NCBI GenBank assembly: GCA_031553075.1
Contig: JAVBLX010000209.1
Coordinates: forward strand, 1-11,674
Direction of reading: 5' to 3'
Length of the DNA: 11,674 bases
Source of the DNA: DIGJ01 sp031553075
GTDB lineage: Bacteria > Bacillota > Clostridia > Lachnospirales > Lachnospiraceae
The position numbers and the translations under genes were made by a program. Shown here in pieces: positions 6,112 to 11,674 of this stretch. Positions within the stretch are counted from its first letter, which is position 1; each line of letters starts with the position of its first letter. The notes beneath the pieces were generated by a model. It made no database searches and was not told the origin of the DNA. It worked only from the letters and a program-made list of their open reading frames with translations.

Positions 6112-6399
6112 ATGAGAATAGATGCTTATAACCAGATAAACCAGATTTACCAGACCAGTCAGGCGAAGAAGACCAGCGCTACATCCGAAGCTGGAAAGAC
6201 AAGCTTTTCCGATGCTCTGCAGCTTTCTCAAGCAGGTAAAGACATCCAGGTAGCAAAACAGTCGGTGAAAGACGCACCCGATGTAAGAGAAGACAAAGTG
6301 AATGAACTGAAAGCCAGAATCGCTTCCGGTAACTATAATGTAACTGGAAAAGACGTAGCAGACAAATTAGTGGAAAATTATTTCAATAGTTTATTTTAA
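6112..6399 (+). CDS. flgM: FlgM, anti-sigma-28 (anti-SigD) factor
   Basis: A 95-residue cytoplasmic protein that binds the flagellar sigma factor and keeps late genes off until the hook-basal body is complete, when it is exported or otherwise removed. The N-terminal half is polar and low in hydrophobic residues (many Ser, Thr, Lys, Gln), as expected for an intrinsically disordered region. The C-terminal half, VREDKVNELKARIASGNYN then DVADKLVENYFNSLF, matches the sigma-binding helices of the FlgM family (KV..L...I..G.Y.V....VA..L). The start has a good ribosome site, AAGGTGGTGG (6097-6106). First gene of the operon, 15 bases before flgN and directly behind a SigD promoter. Confidence 0.9.
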   Translation: MRIDAYNQINQIYQTSQAKKTSATSEAGKTSFSDALQLSQAGKDIQVAKQSVKDAPDVREDKVNELKARIASGNYNVTGKDVADKLVENYFNSLF

Positions 6400-6414
6400 G
6401 GTGAGGGATGACAA

Positions 6415-6930
6415 GTGGCAAGCTTGATTGAAGAATTAATCAATGTCCTGGAAGAAGAAAATAAACAGTACGAAGAACTTGTCCCGGTTGAAGAGAAAAA
6501 GAGAACAGTGATTATTGATAACGACCTTGAAGCCTTACAATCCATAACAGCCCTTGAACAATCTGTGATACAAAAGATTAACAAGCTGGAAGGGAGAAGG
6601 CAAGAGGTCATTGTCAATATAGGGACAGTTATGAGTCGGAATCCCAGTACATTAGATATAAAAACCGTGGTTAAAATGCTGGAAAAACAGCCGGAAGAAC
6701 AAAAGCGGCTCAGTCGTGTTCATGATGACATTAACAGGACGGTGGGACGTCTTAAGGAGTTAAATGATCAGAACCAGGTTCTGATTGAACAGTCTTTGGA
6801 AATGATTGAATTCAATATGAATGTCATCCAAAGCTCCGTGGTAATGCCGGGGAATAATTATGATAGAAGAGCTGGAGGGGCGGCTTATGGAAATGCCGGT
6901 TCCAGAAGTATGTTTGACGCAAAGCAATAA
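6415..6930 (+). CDS. flgN: FlgN family flagellar export chaperone
   Basis: A 171-residue, mostly helical coiled-coil protein with many Glu, Lys, Gln and Leu residues and no membrane segment. The family binds the C-terminal ends of FlgK and FlgL in the cytoplasm and delivers them to the type III export gate. Support comes from the helical pattern starting ASLIEELINVLEEENKQYEEL, from the length, and above all from position between flgM and flgK. The glycine-rich end (about 145-171, AGGAAYGNAGS) is probably a flexible tail. The start is GTG at 6415 with ribosome site AAGGTGAGGG (6398-6407); the nearby ATG at 6408 is in another frame and stops after seven codons. Sequence conservation in this family is low, so the call leans on context. 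Confidence 0.8.
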   Translation: MASLIEELINVLEEENKQYEELVPVEEKKRTVIIDNDLEALQSITALEQSVIQKINKLEGRRQEVIVNIGTVMSRNPSTLDIKTVVKMLEKQPEEQKRLSRVHDDINRTVGRLKELNDQNQVLIEQSLEMIEFNMNVIQSSVVMPGNNYDRRAGGAAYGNAGSRSMFDAKQ

Positions 6931-6953
6931 TAGGAAAGGTGTAGGGTGATACG

Positions 6954-9047
6954 ATGGGAAATTTAATGACAAGTATGTATACCGGTGTATCTGGTCTGAT
7001 CGTAAACCAGACCTCTATTAACACCACAGCCCATAATATCTCCAACGTAGACACCAAAGGCTACAGCAGACAGCAGATTCTTTCTACCGACTTCACATAC
7101 ACTATGATAGGTCAGTCTTATACGGAATACAAGCAGGTGGGTTTAGGAACGACCATGGCAAGTATCCGTCAGGTAAGAGACGTGTTTCTGGATAAAAGCT
7201 ACCGCCTGGAGTTAGGCAGACAGAACTTTTACGAGTTTCAAAGTGAAACCGTCGAAGAAATAGAAAGTGTTTTTGGTGAGTTAAACGGAGAAGCCTTTCG
7301 TGAGACCTTATCCGGTTTGTGGACCGCTGTTTCTGAATTGGCAAAGGAACCGGATAATATCGTAAATCGAGGCGTTCTGGTTACCACAGCAGAGGAATTT
7401 ATTCGAAGAGCTGAAACCATCAGCAAACAGATGGGAGAATACCAGGTCAACCTGAATAAACAGATTCAAGAACAGGTAGACCGGATTAATGAAATTGGTG
7501 AGAAGATAAAGGAACTCAATCAAACAATTCGAAAATATGAATGTACCAACCAGCAGGCCAATGACTACCGGGACACCAGAAATTCACTTTTGGATGAGCT
7601 GGCAGGCATGGCGAATATTTCTTACAAAGAAGACGGCTATGGTGTGGTAACAGTGAGCATAGAAGGTGTACAATTTGTTTCCGAAAATGATGTGTTTCAT
7701 ATAGAAACCCAAAGAACCGTCATTCAGGAAGAAAAGGATAAGGCGGCGGAAATCAATAAATACTCCAAAGTTTTATCCCAGATTATAAAAACGAGCACAG
7801 ATCCGGCGGATGCGGAAAGTGCAGTAAAAGGCAATGCGGCCTGGAGCGAACTAAAAAAATACGGAAAAATTTCTTATAATAATGATGGCAGTATATCATT
7901 TGATGATTTTACCCTGATTGATAAAAGTGGAAACGTAACGGAATATCTCCCAAAACAGTCGGATTTGCTCTCGATACTTTGGCGTGGCAACGGATGTGGT
8001 GAAGTGTTCAAAATTGACGGTAACTACAATTCGGCAGCCAATACCGATGTAGGCGGACTGAAAGGGCTTTTGATATCTCGGGGAACCTATGAAGCAAACT
8101 ATACCGAAATTCCCAAAGCCAGAGATTATGCCAATGGAGAAGAGGATCCTGCCTATCTGGCAGCAGTGAATAAGTACAACAAATATGTAGATGCTTCCAT
8201 TATTATGGCAACCCAATCCCAGTTTGACCAGCTGGTTAACTCCATCGTTACCCAGATTAATGATATATTATGTCCGAATACCGTGATTAACAAGGATTCA
8301 ATCAATGATATGCTGGCGGTACAATATGGAAAGAGTGATAGCAGCGTGAATATGTCCACAGCCAAGTTGAGACTGGCGGATGGAAGTATGCTGGACATTA
8401 CAAATGACGTCCTCATCTTTGATGCCATGAACGCAGGTTGTGGTATGGATGATAACCATACCCAGGGCGAGGCGCTCTTTGAACGAAAGTCAGTAGAACG
8501 GTATACAAAAGCTACACTTACTGTCACCATTACCAATGAAGATAACACGGTGGAAACAAAGACATTGGACGTACTGGTTTATAATAAAGAATATGCCTCC
8601 AACAACTACAGTCTTTTTTCTATCGGCCAGATTGAAGTCAATGAAGATGTCCTGAACGATTACAACCTGATTCCTCTGACCAGTAATAAATACTCAGGAG
8701 AGTTTGGCGCAATTAATCAGAAGGTTGCAATGGCACTTATTGATTTATGGGATGCAGAAAATCTTAAGATTGATCCTAATACACTGACAAAAAATAATTT
8801 TATCGACTATTATTCCGCGATGACTACCAATATTGCCTACAAGGGAAGTACATATCGGAGTATAGCCAAAAATCAGGATGATATGGTAGAGAGTATAGAT
8901 AATAAAAGACAAGAAGTACTTGGAACTTCTTCAGACGAAGAGTTGAGCAATTTAATCAAGTTTCAGCATGCATATAATGCTTCGTCCCGGTACATAAATG
9001 CAATTAACGAAATGTTGGGACAGATTATAGACAAACTGGGACATTAA
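6954..9047 (+). CDS. flgK: FlgK, flagellar hook-filament junction protein 1 (HAP1), first copy
   Basis: A 697-residue exported structural protein that forms the ring between hook and filament with FlgL. The N-terminal rod/D0 signature is clear: SMYTGVSGLIVNQTSINTTAHN followed by ISNVDTKGYSRQQ (to residue 41). The C-terminal signature, SSDEELSNLIKFQHAYNASSRYINAINEMLGQIID (about 659-693), forms the matching D0 helix. The middle, about residues 230-640, matches no motif I know and makes the protein longer than a typical FlgK of about 550 residues; it would form the outward-facing domains. It holds several cysteines (for example GNGCGEVF, ILCPN, AGCGMDD), unusual for a surface protein. No cleaved signal peptide is present, as expected for type III export. 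Ribosome site AGGGTG lies five bases before ATG; the gap to flgN is 23 bases. Confidence 0.9.
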   Translation: MGNLMTSMYTGVSGLIVNQTSINTTAHNISNVDTKGYSRQQILSTDFTYTMIGQSYTEYKQVGLGTTMASIRQVRDVFLDKSYRLELGRQNFYEFQSETVEEIESVFGELNGEAFRETLSGLWTAVSELAKEPDNIVNRGVLVTTAEEFIRRAETISKQMGEYQVNLNKQIQEQVDRINEIGEKIKELNQTIRKYECTNQQANDYRDTRNSLLDELAGMANISYKEDGYGVVTVSIEGVQFVSENDVFHIETQRTVIQEEKDKAAEINKYSKVLSQIIKTSTDPADAESAVKGNAAWSELKKYGKISYNNDGSISFDDFTLIDKSGNVTEYLPKQSDLLSILWRGNGCGEVFKIDGNYNSAANTDVGGLKGLLISRGTYEANYTEIPKARDYANGEEDPAYLAAVNKYNKYVDASIIMATQSQFDQLVNSIVTQINDILCPNTVINKDSINDMLAVQYGKSDSSVNMSTAKLRLADGSMLDITNDVLIFDAMNAGCGMDDNHTQGEALFERKSVERYTKATLTVTITNEDNTVETKTLDVLVYNKEYASNNYSLFSIGQIEVNEDVLNDYNLIPLTSNKYSGEFGAINQKVAMALIDLWDAENLKIDPNTLTKNNFIDYYSAMTTNIAYKGSTYRSIAKNQDDMVESIDNKRQEVLGTSSDEELSNLIKFQHAYNASSRYINAINEMLGQIIDKLGH

Positions 9048-9065
9048 TAAAGAATAACAGGAGAG

Positions 9066-9079
9066 TGAGGGAGCACATG
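9066..9079 (+). promoter_or_regulatory. Ribosome binding site that sets the ATG start of the second flgK
   Basis: GAGGG at 9067-9071 lies five bases before ATG at 9077. A longer frame would begin at GTG 9065 (adding MREH), but there AGGAG (9059-9063) is only one base away, too close to work well. Starting at 9077 also aligns the conserved TTAHN...GYSRQ block at the same residue numbers as in the first flgK. Confidence 0.7.
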
Positions 9080-10906
9080 GCAAATACATTTTTTGGGCTG
9101 TCCATAGGAAAAGCCGGATTATATACCTATCAGGGTGCGTTGAATACCACCGCCCATAATGCCTCTAACGTGGATACCAAGGGCTACTCCAGACAACAGG
9201 CAATCCGTACCGCTTCACAGGCGATTTCTGTTAACAGTACCTATGGTATGGCAGGAACCGGTTCGGATATCTCTGGTATTGAACAGGTAAGAGATATCTA
9301 TTATGACGTAAAATATTGGACGAATAGTTCCGTATTTGGCAGATATGAAAGCAGATCCTATTACATGAAATCAGTGGAAGGCTTTTTCATTGAAAATGAG
9401 TCCACAGAAGGAATTACCGCTTCTTTTGACAAGTTTAATTCAGCCTTAAGCCTTCTTTCCACAAATCCATCGGACGGAACCCTTCAGACGCAGGTAACAG
9501 AATTTGCATCGGGGCTCTCGGAGATGCTTCAGAGCACCTATGATGGATTGCAGGCGCTTCAGCGGGAATGCAACATCGAGATTAAGAATACAGCGGATGA
9601 AGTTAATTCCATTGCTGAGCGAATTTCATCCTTAACGAAGCAGATTAATACCATCGAAGTAAGAGGTATGAAAGCCAATGACCTTCGGGATGCCAGAGCT
9701 CTTCTGGTTGATGAACTGTCCGGTCTGGCTAGTGTAACGGTAACCGAAACACCCATGGGAGAAGGAGTCAATATAAACCAGTACGTAGTGCGAATTGATG
9801 GCAAGACTCTGGTTGATACTTATAACTATACAACCTTAATTTCCGATCCTCAAGCTGCCAGTGTAAATATGAATGACGTAGACGGTTTGTATGTTTTAAA
9901 ATGGGCAGACGGACAGAATTTTGACTCCAATAGTCCAACGTTGGGTGGCAAGCTTCAGGCTTTGTTTGAAACCAGAGATGGAAACAATAAAGTGAACTTT
10001 ACCGGGACTGTTACAACAGGCGCAGTAGGTGATAAAAAAATAGTGGTTAACGGAGCGAATATTAATGATATGATAAAGCTTAATATTCCGGAAACCAATG
10101 GTTCCATAACCGTAGGAGCTCAGACCTATACCTACAATAGCTTTGAAGCAAAATGGAACGAAAGCACTCAAAGCTATACTTATACCTTTGACTTAAAAGG
10201 GTCTCTGACACGGGACGCAAAAGGTGCAGAGGTAAAAATTGGAGAGCCCATTGATGCCAAAGGCATTCCTTATTTTATGGATCAACTAAATTCCTTCGTT
10301 CGTACCTTTTCCCAATCATTTAATACTCTTCACAAGCAGGGAGAAGATGCATTTGGAAATGAGGGAAAAGATTTCTTTACTGCCGACTTGGTGGTAAGTG
10401 GGCAACAACTTATGTTTTCGGAAGGAAAAGATTTTAGTTCTGTTGCAGATTCAAATAGCGGCAGTGCCTATGCATCAGGTTCTTATTATAATATGACTGC
10501 TGGCAACTTTTCCATAAATGAATGGATTACGGATGATCCAAAGAGAATAGCAGGCAGTAAACTTGACAATAAGGAAGACTCCGGAGTAGAAGATATTACG
10601 ATTTTAAAGAAATTGATTGCTTTAAAAAGTGACAGAGGTATGTTCAAGCAGGGAACACCGGATATGTATCTTCAGACACTGGTAGGCGAAATTGGTGTAG
10701 ATACCCGGGCAGCCATCCGGTTTGCCGACAGCCAGGATGGAATCCTAAAACTGGTGGATAAACAGAGAATGGCAGTGTCGGGAGTAGACAGTGATGAGGA
10801 AGGTATGGATTTGATTAAATTTAAAAATGCATATGATCTTTGTTCTAAAGTAATTTCAGTTATGAATGAAATATATGATAAACTTATTAATGGAACCGGA
10901 GTATAA
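9077..10906 (+). CDS. flgK: FlgK, flagellar hook-associated protein 1, second tandem copy
   Basis: A 609-residue paralogue of the preceding gene, also from the HAP1 family. The N-terminus MANTFFGLSIGKAGLYTYQG is more classical for FlgK than the first copy, and both proteins share TTAHN-x-SNVDTKGYSRQQ at residues 24-41. The C-terminus VSGVDSDEEGMDLIKFKNAYDLCSKVISVMNEIYDKL is a standard rod-type C-terminal domain with the VSGV entry that the first copy has changed to VLGT. The central region is unlike that of the first copy and shorter, with Gly/Ser/Thr/Asn-rich beta-type sequence. The gap to the first copy is 29 bases, so both are made from one transcript. Whether they build alternating or successive rings, or serve at different times, cannot be read from sequence. 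Confidence 0.9.
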   Translation: MANTFFGLSIGKAGLYTYQGALNTTAHNASNVDTKGYSRQQAIRTASQAISVNSTYGMAGTGSDISGIEQVRDIYYDVKYWTNSSVFGRYESRSYYMKSVEGFFIENESTEGITASFDKFNSALSLLSTNPSDGTLQTQVTEFASGLSEMLQSTYDGLQALQRECNIEIKNTADEVNSIAERISSLTKQINTIEVRGMKANDLRDARALLVDELSGLASVTVTETPMGEGVNINQYVVRIDGKTLVDTYNYTTLISDPQAASVNMNDVDGLYVLKWADGQNFDSNSPTLGGKLQALFETRDGNNKVNFTGTVTTGAVGDKKIVVNGANINDMIKLNIPETNGSITVGAQTYTYNSFEAKWNESTQSYTYTFDLKGSLTRDAKGAEVKIGEPIDAKGIPYFMDQLNSFVRTFSQSFNTLHKQGEDAFGNEGKDFFTADLVVSGQQLMFSEGKDFSSVADSNSGSAYASGSYYNMTAGNFSINEWITDDPKRIAGSKLDNKEDSGVEDITILKKLIALKSDRGMFKQGTPDMYLQTLVGEIGVDTRAAIRFADSQDGILKLVDKQRMAVSGVDSDEEGMDLIKFKNAYDLCSKVISVMNEIYDKLINGTGV

Positions 10907-10938
10907 TTTCGGTACAGAAGTAAAGGAAGGTGTCAGGT

Positions 10939-11674
10939 ATGCGTGTAACGAACCGAATGATGACAACGGATATGTTAAATAACATCAATCGCAACAAAAA
11001 CAACGTATCAAAACTGGGTTATCAGCAATCCACCCAGCAAAAGATTGAACGGCCCTCCGATGATCCGGTGGTTGCAGTACGTTCTCTTAAATACCGAACT
11101 CAGCTGACGGAGCTTAGTCAGTATGTGGATAAAAACATACCAGATGCCATGTCCTGGATGGATATTACCGAAAGCGCCATGACATCTGCCAACGATCTGT
11201 TGAGCAAGATGTATCAATACTTTAATAATGGTTCCACAGATACGCTGGAAACGAAAGACCGGAACAGTATTACGGAAGCGTTGAATGAATATAAGAAACA
11301 GTTTTATGATTTGGCCAACAGCGATTATGCAGGAAGATATGTTTTTACCGGTTACCGGACCGATACACCACTTCTTTTTGATAAAAACTCGTTGAAAAAG
11401 TTAGATGCGAGTAAAACTATATATACGATAAATGAACCATTGGCATTTAGCAATCTTGTGAATCGTTCTTATGTGTCGGGTGGAGCAATCTATGAAGAAG
11501 ACACCACGGCTGATGAATATGCCGGTGCAGCGGCAACGACTAAAAGTGCTAATATACTTTCTCTTTCTTATCGGAATCTGGATAAAGCAAAATCCACTAC
11601 AGAAACCATTGGTGGTAAGAATTATATCCGAAATACAGGAATCCAGGGCATTACCTTTACGGCACCCACAGGTG
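10939..11674 (+). CDS. flgL: FlgL, flagellar hook-associated protein 3 (HAP3), 3' end cut by window
   Basis: The first 245 codons are present and the frame is open to the window edge. FlgL caps the FlgK ring and provides the platform for flagellin. The N-terminus is typical of the flagellin/FlgL family: MRVTNRMMTTDMLNNINRN, then the highly conserved IERPSDDPVVAVRSLKYRTQL (about 36-56), then NIPDAMSWMDITESAM (about 65-80). LANSDYAGRYVFTGYRTDTP (about 125-144) is the FlgL form that separates it from true flagellin. Ribosome site AAGGAAGGTG (10923-10932) lies six bases before ATG; the gap to the second flgK is 32 bases. The missing part should hold the C-terminal D0 helix. Confidence 0.92.
   Translation, partial: MRVTNRMMTTDMLNNINRNKNNVSKLGYQQSTQQKIERPSDDPVVAVRSLKYRTQLTELSQYVDKNIPDAMSWMDITESAMTSANDLLSKMYQYFNNGSTDTLETKDRNSITEALNEYKKQFYDLANSDYAGRYVFTGYRTDTPLLFDKNSLKKLDASKTIYTINEPLAFSNLVNRSYVSGGAIYEEDTTADEYAGAAATTKSANILSLSYRNLDKAKSTTETIGGKNYIRNTGIQGITFTAPTG

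Larger units (their letters stand above)
6112..11674 (+). other. Late flagellar operon flgM-flgN-flgK-flgK-flgL (continues beyond window)
   Basis: Five genes on one strand are separated by 15, 23, 29 and 32 bases, each with its own Shine-Dalgarno site and no terminator or promoter visible between them. A SigD promoter sits in front and an intrinsic terminator closes the preceding unit. The order matches the known hook-associated clusters of clostridia and bacilli, where fliW, csrA and flagellin often follow; those would lie past the right edge if present. Confidence 0.85.

Noticed and set aside
6415..7057. Small minus-strand frames across flgN and the start of flgK
   Set aside because: They mirror strong plus-strand genes, have no ribosome sites, and show no protein-like motifs.

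Overview
The window looks like chromosomal DNA from a motile, low-to-medium GC Firmicute, most likely a clostridium of the Lachnospiraceae type. The evidence is strong purine-rich Shine-Dalgarno sites, AT-rich intergenic DNA, a SigD-type flagellar promoter, the clostridial order flgM-flgN-flgK-flgK-flgL, and a second type IIA topoisomerase gene pair away from any dnaA/recF context. The taxonomic call is an inference from gene order and protein style.

Layout. Positions 1-212 hold a GC-rich element built as a large inverted repeat around two small look-alike hairpins. It is probably cut by the window edge and resembles a MITE or a structured RNA locus. A vegetative promoter (347-376) then leads into a topoisomerase B subunit gene (414-2345, parE-like). 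A 357-base gap holds a degenerate tandem array with a roughly 16-base A-rich unit and a possible 14-codon leader ORF that overlaps the next start codon as ATGA. The topoisomerase A subunit follows (2703-4955, parC-like, without a recognisable GyrA box). The next gap, 4956-5450, holds a second and unrelated tandem array with a 13-base unit in about 18 copies, then a likely promoter. A small gene for a histidine phosphotransfer (HPt)-like protein (5451-5939) ends in a clear intrinsic terminator (5961-6003).

The right half is a flagellar operon. A SigD promoter at 6047-6074 precedes flgM (anti-sigma factor), flgN (export chaperone), two tandem and divergent flgK genes (hook-filament junction protein), and flgL, which runs off the right edge. 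Gaps of 15 to 32 bases and a Shine-Dalgarno site before every gene indicate one late-class transcript. FlgM restrains SigD until the hook is finished; FlgN escorts FlgK and FlgL to the export gate; FlgK and FlgL then form the joint on which the filament assembles.

The least ordinary features are the inverted-repeat element, the two unrelated minisatellites on either side of parC, the HPt-like protein whose phospho-acceptor motif has lost its usual Lys-Gly, and the two flgK paralogues. No wholly new multi-gene system is evident.
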